Shown in pieces: positions 1 to 5,478 of a DNA stretch of 6,043 nt. Location: positions 1 through 6,043 of the forward strand of contig URUZ01000387.1 of NCBI GenBank assembly GCA_900551225.1, written 5' to 3'. The stretch comes from an uncultured Clostridium sp. (GTDB taxonomy: Bacteria; Bacillota; Clostridia; Lachnospirales; Lachnospiraceae). Position numbers and translations under genes: made by a program. Numbering within the stretch: the first letter of the stretch is position 1; each line of letters starts with the position of its first letter. The notes below the pieces were generated by a model. That model did not search any database. It was given only the letters and a program-made list of their open reading frames with translations, and was not told the DNA's origin.

Positions 1-7
1 CTAGCAT
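1..7 (-). CDS. Start of an unidentified gene running off the left edge (partial)
   Basis: Only the ATG (complement of 5-7) and four more bases are inside the window, so the product cannot be identified. The start is supported by its context rather than by coding sequence. The minus strand carries AAGGAAGTGA (complement of 13-22), one mismatch from the full anti-16S complement AAGGAGGTGA, ending 5 nt before the ATG. A near-consensus sigma-A promoter lies further upstream (complement of 49-78). The implied 5' leader is about 35 nt. An inverted repeat over the -10 suggests a repressor. The gene lies downstream of, and in the same direction as, the proposed non-coding RNA, but a terminator separates them. 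Confidence 0.55.
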
Positions 8-41
8 GAGGGTCACTTCCTTTTTTGGATTTAATATGTTC

Positions 42-58
42 ATAGTATATCATACTAT
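42..58. promoter_or_regulatory. Inverted repeat over the -10 of the left-edge gene, candidate operator
   Basis: ATAGTAT (42-48) and ATACTAT (52-58) form a perfect 7-bp inverted repeat with a 3-nt centre. It covers the -10 hexamer and predicted start site of the left-edge promoter, the position expected for a repressor site. The binding protein is not recognised. AT-rich -10 regions give some palindromy by chance, so this is a candidate only. Confidence 0.4.
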
Positions 59-78
59 TCCTGTAGGAAATATGTCAA
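49..78 (-). promoter_or_regulatory. Sigma-A-type promoter of the left-edge gene
   Basis: On the minus strand, TTGACA (complement of 73-78, perfect -35) is followed after 18 nt by TATGAT (complement of 49-54, 5/6 match to TATAAT). Transcription would start near position 42, about 35 nt before the ATG at 7. The agreement of promoter, leader length and ribosome binding site supports a real gene start. Confidence 0.75.
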
Positions 79-91
79 TAGATTGTTGGAA

Positions 92-306
92 TGAAAAATA
101 AGGAGTAATCCGCTTATGTACAAACACAGCGCGGATTACTCCTTATCTTTTGCGCCATACTTCATAGAAGAGGCGCAAAATTTAGAAGCTGCCTATCCCC
201 CACAGAAAGCAGCTTCTATTCACGATCTTAAACCGTCACACTATTAGTTTATCTGGCATCCCCATACCAAACTAAATATTGTAAGGCACTCCCTTGTGCT
301 TCTTAC
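92..306 (-). ncRNA. Candidate structured small RNA with five hairpins
   Basis: No convincing protein gene lies here. The predicted minus-strand transcript, starting near 306, folds into five successive hairpins. H1: GTAAG (306-302) plus GCAC (299-296) pair with GTGC (289-286) and CTTAC (285-281), with a 2-nt bulge and loop AAGGGA. H2: TTAGTTT (275-269) pairs with AAACTAA (250-244), and an inner 5-bp stem GGTAT/ATGCC (one G-U) closes a GGGG loop. A 25-nt single-stranded linker follows. H3: a perfect 10-bp stem 218-209/192-183, with a 16-nt loop containing GTGGGGGAT. H4: a perfect 9-bp stem 180-172/156-148, with an inner 4-bp CTTC/GAAG stem. H5: a perfect 16-bp stem 146-131/113-98, followed by a T-rich run. 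H3, H4 and H5 are separated by only 1-2 nt. A promoter lies just upstream and H5 serves as terminator. I do not recognise the RNA family. G-rich loops in H1-H3 recall protein-titrating RNAs, but that is inference. Confidence 0.7.
93..146 (-). terminator. Intrinsic terminator at the 3' end of the candidate small RNA
   Basis: A perfect 16-bp stem (complement of 131-146 with complement of 98-113) with a 17-nt loop is followed on the minus strand by a T-rich run: the stem ends in CTTAT and continues TTTTCATT. On the plus strand the same stem is followed by CTTTTG, so weak bidirectional action is possible. No plus-strand gene enters from the left, so the minus-strand role is preferred. Confidence 0.7.
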
Positions 307-312
307 ATGGAC

Positions 313-341
313 ACTATAGCACTGCGACGCAGGTTTGTCAA
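313..341 (-). promoter_or_regulatory. Sigma-A-type promoter of the candidate small RNA
   Basis: On the minus strand, TTGACA (complement of 336-341, perfect -35) is separated by exactly 17 nt from TATAGT (complement of 313-318, 5/6 of the -10 consensus). The predicted start at about 306 coincides with the first base of hairpin H1. This is what would be expected of an independent, strongly expressed RNA gene. Confidence 0.75.
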
Positions 342-437
342 TATTTTTTGTGCATATTAGTGAAGTGTTACTGTTTTTATCGTTATTTTTATATTAATTT
401 CCCATTAATGTGCGTGTGTTGAATACATTTGTATTTT

Positions 438-467
438 TGAATATTTTAAGAACAGATGCGCATACTC
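438..467 (+). promoter_or_regulatory. Sigma-G-like forespore promoter of spoVAF
   Basis: TGAATA (438-443) and CATACTC (461-467), 17 nt apart, match the sigma-G consensus known from Bacillus subtilis (approximately TGAATA and CATACTA with 17-18 nt spacing) at all but the last -10 base. The predicted start is near 474, giving a leader of about 42 nt. Forespore expression is what is known for GerA-family and spoVA genes, so promoter type and gene product agree. A second TGAATA at 420-425 has no matching -10 at the right distance. Confidence 0.7.
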
Positions 468-515
468 TTTTTAGACTTATTTTTTTCAGCGCGCTTTTAA
501 AGGAGGCAGAATTTC

Positions 516-1925
516 ATGGAATTCTCTAAGGAATTGAAAGATAATATCAGTTATCTCCATAAGAAACTGAATGTGCAGGACAATTTCGACGTGGTCTACC
601 GGATCATCCACATCGGTGGCCGGGAAGCATGTCTTTATTTTATAGATGGTTTTACAAAAGACGATTCCCTGTTGAAAATTCTCCAGGCGTTTTCAACCAT
701 TAAGCCTGAGGACATGCCTGAGGACGCTCATGGTTTCTCTAAGCATTATCTGCCTTACGGAGAGATCGGCCTGCTGAAAAAAGATGATGACATGATTATT
801 CAGCTGCTGTCCGGCGTGTCCTGCCTGTTCATCGACGGATATGATACCTGTCTGACCATTGACTGCCGCACCTATCCCTCCCGCGGCGTCAGTGAGCCGG
901 AGAAGGACAAGGTTCTGCGGGGCTCCAGGGACGGATTCGTGGAGACGCTGGTCTTCAATACCGCCCTGATCCGCCGCCGCATCCGCGATCCCAAGCTGAC
1001 CATGGAAATTATGAATACCGGCGAAAGCTCCCACACGGATATTGCCATCTGCTATATGCAGGGCCGGGTGGACCAGCAGCTGCTGCATACCATCAAACAA
1101 CGGATCACCAACCTGAAGGTGGATGCGCTGACCATGAACCAGGAGAGCCTGGCAGAATGCATTTATCCCCACAAATGGTTCAACCCGTTTCCCAAATTTA
1201 AATTCTCCGAGCGCCCGGACACTGCGGCCGCCTCGATTCTGGAAGGTAATATTATCATCCTGGTGGATAACTCTCCCTCAGCCATGATCCTCCCTTCCTC
1301 TGTGTTTGACATTATAGAGGAGGCGGATGACTACTACTTCCCTCCCATCACCGGCACCTACCTGCGGCTGTCCAGAATGACAATCTCCCTTCTGTCCCTG
1401 CTGCTGACTCCCACCTGGCTGCTGTTTATGCAGAACCCGGACCTGATTCCCTCCTGGCTGGCCTTCATCCGCCTGTCGGACCCGCTGAATGTGCCGCTGA
1501 TCTGGCAGCTTTTGATCTTGGAATTTGCCATTGACGGCCTGCGCCTGGCTGCTGTGAACACCCCCAGCATGCTGACCACCCCCCTCAGTGTAATCGCAGG
1601 TATCGTGCTGGGCGAGTACGCCGTGAAATCGGGCTGGTTCAACAGTGAGACTATGCTTTACATGGCCTTTGTAACCATCGCCAACTATTCCCAGGCCAGC
1701 TTTGAATTGGGCTACGCCATGAAATTCATGCGAATCCTGATTCTGGTCCTCACTTCCCTGTTTAATATATGGGGCTTTGTAATCGGTGTGGCGGTGTCCA
1801 TCTGCGCCGTTGTGTTCAACCGGACCATTGCAGGCAAGAGCTATATCTATCCCCTGATTCCATTCAGTCTGAGAGAGCTGAAGAAGCGGTTCCTGAGAGG
1901 CAGACTGCCCCATACGGAGAAATAA
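516..1925 (+). CDS. spoVAF: GerA/SpoVAF-family spore germination membrane protein
   Basis: The 469-residue protein has the GerA-family A-subunit layout: a soluble N-terminal part (about 1-280), then several membrane segments (roughly 285-305, 328-347, 353-370, 378-395 and 403-436) and a basic tail. The family signature lies at 121-161, with PSRGVSEPEKDKVLRGSRDG followed by a VETLVFNTALIRRR stretch, which reads more like SpoVAF than a nutrient-receptor GerAA. ILEGNIIILVDNSPSAMILP (241-260) is another conserved block. Length is close to SpoVAF and GerAA (about 480-490). In Bacillus, SpoVAF sits in the spore inner membrane and promotes ion release during germination. The start is fixed by AGGAGG at 501-506, 9 nt upstream. 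The gene is monocistronic here: no gerB, gerC or spoVA partner is adjacent, and a GC-rich hairpin follows directly. A solitary GerAA-type subunit is the alternative. Confidence 0.85.
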   Translation: MEFSKELKDNISYLHKKLNVQDNFDVVYRIIHIGGREACLYFIDGFTKDDSLLKILQAFSTIKPEDMPEDAHGFSKHYLPYGEIGLLKKDDDMIIQLLSGVSCLFIDGYDTCLTIDCRTYPSRGVSEPEKDKVLRGSRDGFVETLVFNTALIRRRIRDPKLTMEIMNTGESSHTDIAICYMQGRVDQQLLHTIKQRITNLKVDALTMNQESLAECIYPHKWFNPFPKFKFSERPDTAAASILEGNIIILVDNSPSAMILPSSVFDIIEEADDYYFPPITGTYLRLSRMTISLLSLLLTPTWLLFMQNPDLIPSWLAFIRLSDPLNVPLIWQLLILEFAIDGLRLAAVNTPSMLTTPLSVIAGIVLGEYAVKSGWFNSETMLYMAFVTIANYSQASFELGYAMKFMRILILVLTSLFNIWGFVIGVAVSICAVVFNRTIAGKSYIYPLIPFSLRELKKRFLRGRLPHTEK

Positions 1926-1930
1926 TCATG

Positions 1931-1960
1931 CTGGCCCCGGCGGATCTTCGCCGGGGCCAG
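1931..1960 (+). terminator. Hairpin terminator after spoVAF
   Basis: A perfect 12-bp GC-rich stem, CTGGCCCCGGCG (1931-1942) with CGCCGGGGCCAG (1949-1960), encloses a 6-nt loop and begins 5 nt after the spoVAF stop codon. The following T-run is weak (GTTTAAG), so termination may be partial. It could also stop antisense transcription arriving from nrdG. Confidence 0.7.
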
Positions 1961-1974
1961 GTTTAAGAGATACT

Positions 1975-2014
1975 AAAACACAGCAGCCGGATTGCCTGCA
2001 TATCAGCAATCCGG
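1975..2014 (-). terminator. Probable terminator of the nrdDG operon
   Basis: CCGGATTGC (1987-1995) and GCAATCCGG (2006-2014) form a 9-bp stem with a 10-nt loop, 12 nt beyond the nrdG stop codon. Outer bases extend the pairing with one bulged base. On the minus strand a TTTT run follows only after a short gap (complement of 1975-1978), so this is a suboptimal intrinsic terminator backed up by the stronger hairpin at 1931-1960. Confidence 0.6.
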
Positions 2015-2026
2015 GCTATTCAAAAC

Positions 2027-2545
2027 CTATTTAACAGAAAACAGCTCCGGGCACCCGTCTCTGTGAATCTGCAGTACCCGCTGGTTCGCGCTTCCGCGGA
2101 AGGCCAGGCTGATATCATACTGATCCTGGTCGAATCTCCCATCCACCAGAATATCAATGCCGGACAGCAGCTCATCCGTCACCTCACAGTGGGCCCTGCC
2201 CTGAGCATCCAGAATATCCTTCTCATAGGTAAATCCTGTGTAACACCAGATATCCTTATCCGGGAAACGCTCCTTAAACCGCTTCACCAGGGGCAGCAGC
2301 CCCCGCTGGTTGTTCAGCTCCATAGGCTCGCCGCCCAGCAGGGTCAGGCCGTTTATATGGCTGGGGGCGCAGGATTCCAGAATGGTCTCTATCACCTCAT
2401 CTGTGAACTCCTCGCCATAATTAAAATCCCAGGCTTCCTCATTAAAACATCCGTCACACCTGTGGGTGCAGCCGGATACAAACAAACTGGTGCGCACGCC
2501 CAGGCCGTTTGCAATGTCACAGTATTTAATATTAGCGTATTTCAT
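2027..2545 (-). CDS. nrdG: Anaerobic ribonucleotide reductase activating enzyme NrdG (radical SAM)
   Basis: This 172-residue radical SAM enzyme generates the stable glycyl radical on NrdD, using a [4Fe-4S] cluster and S-adenosylmethionine. The cluster-binding motif CTHRCDGC (Cys26, Cys30, Cys33) lies near the N-terminus. The SAM-binding GGEP motif is at 71-74, preceded by LTLL. DGRFDQDQYD and FRGSANQRV near the C-terminus are typical of NrdG. Length is normal; NrdG proteins are short radical SAM enzymes of about 155-180 residues. The ATG overlaps the nrdD stop codon by one base (TAATG), so the two genes are in one operon and probably translationally coupled. A purine-rich AAGGAAAGG (complement of 2560-2568), inside the nrdD end, lies 14 nt upstream, rather far for a ribosome binding site, which also fits coupling. 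Confidence 0.96.
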   Translation of the reverse strand: MKYANIKYCDIANGLGVRTSLFVSGCTHRCDGCFNEEAWDFNYGEEFTDEVIETILESCAPSHINGLTLLGGEPMELNNQRGLLPLVKRFKERFPDKDIWCYTGFTYEKDILDAQGRAHCEVTDELLSGIDILVDGRFDQDQYDISLAFRGSANQRVLQIHRDGCPELFSVK

Positions 2546-4704
2546 TACAGATGCAGCACCCTTTCCTTAATCTCCTGGGTTCTTCCCTGGTTCCAGAACT
2601 GCGTTCCGATGTAGCCGCAGGTCCTGCGGGCCACGTTCAGCTTATTCTCATCCCTGTTTCCGCATTTGGGACATTCCCACACCAGTTTGCCGCTCTCGTC
2701 GGTGACGATCTGGATCTCCCCGTCAAAGCCGCATTCCTGGCAGAAATCGCTCTTGGTGTTCAGCTCTGCATACATGATATTGTCGTAGATGTAGCGCATC
2801 AGCTGAAGCACCGCGGGAATATTCTGCAGCATGTTGGGAACCTCCACATAACTGATGGCTCCGCCGGTGGACAATGCCTGGAACTGGGACTCGAATTTCA
2901 GCTTGGAAAATGCATCGATGTCCTCAGATACATTGACATGGTAGCTGTTGGTAATATAGCTTCTGTCCGTCACGCCCTCGATGATGCCAAAACGCTTCTG
3001 AAGGCATTTAGCGAACTTGTACGTGGTGCTCTCAATGGGGGAGCCATAGGGGCTGAATCCAATGTTGGTCTCCTCTTTCCAGCGGTTGCAGGCTTCATTC
3101 ATGTACTTCATCACATCCAGGGCAAAGCCGGTGGCCTCCGGGTCGGTGTGGGACTTGCCGGTCATGTACTTCACGCACTCGTACAGGCCTGCATATCCCA
3201 GAGAGATGGTGGAATAGCCTCCATACAGCAGGCGGTCAATGGTCTCTCCCTTTTTCAACCTGGCCAAAGCTCCGTTCTGCCATAAGATGGGAGCGGCATC
3301 GGACAAGGTGCCCTTCAGGCGCTCGTGGCGGCACATCAGGCCCCGGTAGCAGAGATCCAGGCGCTCGTCGAATATCTTCCAGAAAGCGTCCATATCCCGC
3401 CCTGAGGAAAGGGCTACATCCACCAGATTGATAGTCACTACGCCTTGGTTGAACCGGCCATAGAACTGATAATTGCCGTTCTCATCCTTCCATGGACTTA
3501 AAGCGCTGCGGCAGCCCATGACGGGGAAGCAGTTGCCTTCCTTTAACTCCATCATTTTCTTCTCGGAAATGTAGTCCGGCACCAGGCGCTTGGCCGTGCA
3601 TCTGGCTGCCAGCTCGGTCAGGTAGTAATACTCTGTGCCCGGCTCCACATTGTCCTCCTCCAACACATAGATCAGCTTTGGAAATGCAGGGGTGATCCAG
3701 ACGCCGGCCTCATTCTTCACGCCCTTGTGACGCTGCTTTAAGGTCTCCTCGATGATCATGGCCAGATCTCTCTTCTCCACCTGGTTCTTGGCCTCGTTTA
3801 AGTACATGAACACAGTGAGGAAGGGGGCCTGTCCATTGGTGGTCATCAGGGTGATCACCTGGTACTGGATGGTCTGAACACCCTTTATAACCTCCTGGCG
3901 CAGGCGTTTCTCCACCACCTCGGCAATCTCCTCGTCGGAGGGCGCGCAGCCAAAGACCTTTACCTCCTCCAGCACCTCCGCGTGGATCTTCTTCCTGGAT
4001 ACCTGGACAAAGGGAGCCAGATGGGCCAGGCTGATGCTCTGTCCGCCGTACTGGTTGCTGGCCACCTGGGCAATGATCTGGGTTGCGATGTTGCAGGCTG
4101 TGGAGAAGCTGTGGGGCTTCTCGATGCGAGTCTCGCTGATCACGGTGCCGTTCTGCAGCATGTCCTCCAGGTTCACCAGATCGCAGTTGTGCATGTGCTG
4201 GGCAAAATAATCGGAATCATGGAAATGGATGATTCCCTCCCGGTCCGCATCCACAATATCCTGGGGCAGCAATAGGCGCTTGGTGATATCCTTGCTCACC
4301 TCTCCTGCCATATAGTCCCTCTGTACGCTGTTGACAGTGGGGTTTTTATTGGAATTTTCCTGTTTTACATCTTCGTTGTTGCATTCGATCAATGAAAGAA
4401 TCCGGTTGTCTGTGGTGTTGGACTTTCTGATCAGGGAGCGCTGGTAGCGGTATCTCACATAGTCCTTTGCCAGGTCAAATGCTCCGGTAGCCATGATCTG
4501 GTTCTCCACCAGGTCCTGGACTTCCTCCACGGATATGGCGCGCTTCAGTTTATTGCACTTGTACTCCACATAGTCTGCAATTTCCCTGATCTGCTCCCCA
4601 CTCAGTTCACTTTTCTTCATAGAGGCATTTGCCTTGGTAACGGCCACCACAATTTTATTTATATCAAAATCTTCTTCCGCACCGTTTCTTTTAATGATCT
4701 TCAT
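2545..4704 (-). CDS. nrdD: Anaerobic (class III) ribonucleoside-triphosphate reductase NrdD
   Basis: NrdD reduces ribonucleoside triphosphates to deoxyribonucleotides in the cytoplasm by glycyl-radical chemistry and works only without oxygen. With the start at 4704 the protein has 719 residues. An ATP-cone allosteric domain occupies about 1-92 (MKIIKRNGAEEDFDINKI onward). HNCDLVNLEDML contains Cys174, and PVMGCRSAL contains Cys398, the probable active-site cysteines by family comparison. CQECG and CPKCG (Cys655, 658, 678, 681) form the C-terminal zinc site. RRTCGYIG carries the glycyl radical at Gly697. Start choice: AAGGAG (complement of 4715-4720) lies 10 nt before the ATG at 4704. The open frame continues upstream to 4833, but that extension covers the promoter and operator and is not homologous-looking. 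It forms an operon with nrdG and diverges from a Crp/Fnr-type regulator. Confidence 0.97.
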   Translation of the reverse strand: MKIIKRNGAEEDFDINKIVVAVTKANASMKKSELSGEQIREIADYVEYKCNKLKRAISVEEVQDLVENQIMATGAFDLAKDYVRYRYQRSLIRKSNTTDNRILSLIECNNEDVKQENSNKNPTVNSVQRDYMAGEVSKDITKRLLLPQDIVDADREGIIHFHDSDYFAQHMHNCDLVNLEDMLQNGTVISETRIEKPHSFSTACNIATQIIAQVASNQYGGQSISLAHLAPFVQVSRKKIHAEVLEEVKVFGCAPSDEEIAEVVEKRLRQEVIKGVQTIQYQVITLMTTNGQAPFLTVFMYLNEAKNQVEKRDLAMIIEETLKQRHKGVKNEAGVWITPAFPKLIYVLEEDNVEPGTEYYYLTELAARCTAKRLVPDYISEKKMMELKEGNCFPVMGCRSALSPWKDENGNYQFYGRFNQGVVTINLVDVALSSGRDMDAFWKIFDERLDLCYRGLMCRHERLKGTLSDAAPILWQNGALARLKKGETIDRLLYGGYSTISLGYAGLYECVKYMTGKSHTDPEATGFALDVMKYMNEACNRWKEETNIGFSPYGSPIESTTYKFAKCLQKRFGIIEGVTDRSYITNSYHVNVSEDIDAFSKLKFESQFQALSTGGAISYVEVPNMLQNIPAVLQLMRYIYDNIMYAELNTKSDFCQECGFDGEIQIVTDESGKLVWECPKCGNRDENKLNVARRTCGYIGTQFWNQGRTQEIKERVLHL

Positions 4705-4743
4705 TCTTGATACACTCCTTCTATCCATTTGCTTGCGGATCAT

Positions 4744-4772
4744 ATTATATAACAGAACCCAAATAAAAACTG
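4744..4772 (-). promoter_or_regulatory. nrdDG promoter with weak -35
   Basis: On the minus strand, a perfect TATAAT (complement of 4744-4749) lies 39 nt before the nrdD ATG. The -35 at 17-nt spacing is CAGTTT (complement of 4767-4772), which barely resembles TTGACA. A strong -10 with a degenerate -35 overlapped by a palindrome is typical of activator-dependent promoters. The predicted start is 4737, giving a leader of about 33 nt. Confidence 0.6.
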
Positions 4773-4791
4773 TTGCTTGTGCAACAATTTT
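4766..4791. promoter_or_regulatory. Crp/Fnr-type operator between nrdD and the regulator gene
   Basis: TGTTGC (4771-4776) and GCAACA (4781-4786) are perfect inverted half-sites separated by TTGT. AAAA and TTTT on either side extend the symmetry to 26 bp with a single mismatched pair. Two half-sites around a short central spacer are the architecture used by Crp/Fnr proteins. The centre at 4778.5 is at -41.5 from the predicted nrdD start and at about -29.5 from the predicted regulator start. The half-site differs from FNR (TTGAT) and CRP (TGTGA) sites. Confidence 0.65.
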
Positions 4792-4801
4792 GAAATATAA
4801 T
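4773..4801 (+). promoter_or_regulatory. Promoter of the Crp/Fnr-family regulator gene
   Basis: A perfect TATAAT (4796-4801) lies 17 nt after TTGCTT (4773-4778), a weak -35 embedded in the palindrome at 4766-4791. The predicted start is near 4808, giving a leader of about 44 nt. A protein on the palindrome would block this -35, so negative autoregulation is likely. Confidence 0.55.
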
Positions 4802-4816
4802 ACTAAATATAGTATT
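4799..4816. promoter_or_regulatory. NrdR-box-like palindrome
   Basis: AATACT (4799-4804) and AGTATT (4811-4816) form a perfect inverted repeat around AAATAT. The 16 bases at 4800-4815 agree at 13 positions with the known NrdR box, approximately ACACWATATATWGTGT. The mismatches are the symmetric outer C and G plus one central base. NrdR controls ribonucleotide reductase genes in many bacteria, so the location is apt. Against it, NrdR boxes usually occur as tandem pairs and I find no second copy. The site also lies at about -70 from the nrdD start. It overlaps the -10 of the regulator promoter. Confidence 0.4.
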
Positions 4817-4851
4817 TTGGTTTTTACAAACACATGATGGAGTGATGGATA

Positions 4852-5478
4852 ATGGACGATTTTACAGCATTTTCAGGGCTTTCCGCCGCTGAAACAAAGA
4901 CGCTGCAGGAGTATTTCACACCCACAGCAGCAGTGATTGAGAAGAATGATTTTATAGTGAAGCCGGTGAACCAGCAGAACGCGGCCGGAATCCTCCTGTC
5001 CGGGACAGCCTATCTGGCTATCATCAACAAGGACAGCCAGCGGCGTATCCTGGACTACTATGAGGGCGTCCGGCTGTTCGGCAGCCCTGTGCTGCCGGAC
5101 TCTATCGGGAACTCCTATTATATACTGGCCCGGTCCAGATGCATGGCAGCCTTCGCCGACCACTCCGCCATCCTGCAGGTCTTGGAACAGCTGCCCGCAG
5201 CAGCCCATATGTCTTTCGCCCTGGCCGCAGCCACTGCCCGCCACGCCTCCCAGCACTCCATGATCCTGAGCCAGCACACCCTCCGCCACAAGCTGACGGC
5301 CTTCTTCGAGTGCTGTGCCGGACGCCGCGGCACAGCTGCCTTCCCCCTGCCCCTTACCCTGTCGGAGCTGGCCGACTACCTGGCCGTGGACCGCAGCGCC
5401 ATGATGCGGGAGATCCGCAGGATGAAGGACGAGCAGCTGATCGAATCCACAGGCAAGAAGATGCGCCTGCTGCGGTGA
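4852..5478 (+). CDS. Crp/Fnr-family transcriptional regulator
   Basis: The 208-residue protein has the Crp/Fnr layout: an N-terminal beta-barrel sensor domain (about 15-110), a long dimerisation helix (about 115-150) and a C-terminal winged helix-turn-helix (about 166-207), with LTLSELADYLAVDRSAMMRE leading into the recognition helix. It has only three cysteines (97, 154, 155) and none near the N-terminus, so it is not an FNR-type [4Fe-4S] oxygen sensor. The cAMP-binding FGE...R-[ST]-A cassette is not seen; the equivalent region reads RLFGSPVLPD. The ligand or signal is therefore unknown. At the DNA-contacting position where CRP and FNR have Glu, it has Ser182, in keeping with a non-classical half-site. 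The start follows GGAG (4839-4842) by 9 nt. It is divergent from nrdDG and probably regulates it and itself. It abuts ackA tail to tail, and its 3' half looks more GC-rich than the nrd genes. Confidence 0.88.
   Translation: MDDFTAFSGLSAAETKTLQEYFTPTAAVIEKNDFIVKPVNQQNAAGILLSGTAYLAIINKDSQRRILDYYEGVRLFGSPVLPDSIGNSYYILARSRCMAAFADHSAILQVLEQLPAAAHMSFALAAATARHASQHSMILSQHTLRHKLTAFFECCAGRRGTAAFPLPLTLSELADYLAVDRSAMMREIRRMKDEQLIESTGKKMRLLR

Noticed and set aside
98..218. CRISPR-like array suggested by three regularly spaced hairpins with 15-17-nt loops
   Set aside because: The stems are unrelated in sequence, so there is no direct repeat and there are no spacers.
393..409. ATTAA/TTAAT inverted repeat in the AT-rich spoVAF leader
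   Set aside because: Five AT-only base pairs in AT-rich DNA are expected by chance.
420..447. Alternative promoter from TGAATA at 420-425 with TATTTT at 442-447
   Set aside because: The -10 is poor for sigma-A and wrong for sigma-G; the pair at 438-467 fits sigma-G far better.
1278..1913. Long minus-strand open frames opposite spoVAF (also 693-1172)
   Set aside because: They are antisense shadows of a well-supported gene, His/Gln/Gly-rich and without recognisable domains or ribosome binding sites.
2551..3285. 244-codon plus-strand open frame opposite nrdD
   Set aside because: It lies wholly antisense to the conserved C-terminal half of nrdD, has no family-like motifs, and is explained by the codon bias of the real gene.
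4705..4833. N-terminal extension of NrdD by 43 residues from an ATG at 4833
   Set aside because: No ribosome binding site precedes it or the in-frame ATG at 4728. The segment covers a perfect -10 and the palindrome, its translation is hydrophobic and unlike NrdD, and the ATG at 4704 has AAGGAG at good spacing right before the ATP-cone.
4852..5478. Assigning the regulator as fnr or crp
   Set aside because: It lacks the cluster cysteines of FNR and the cyclic-nucleotide cassette of CRP, so only the family level is supported.
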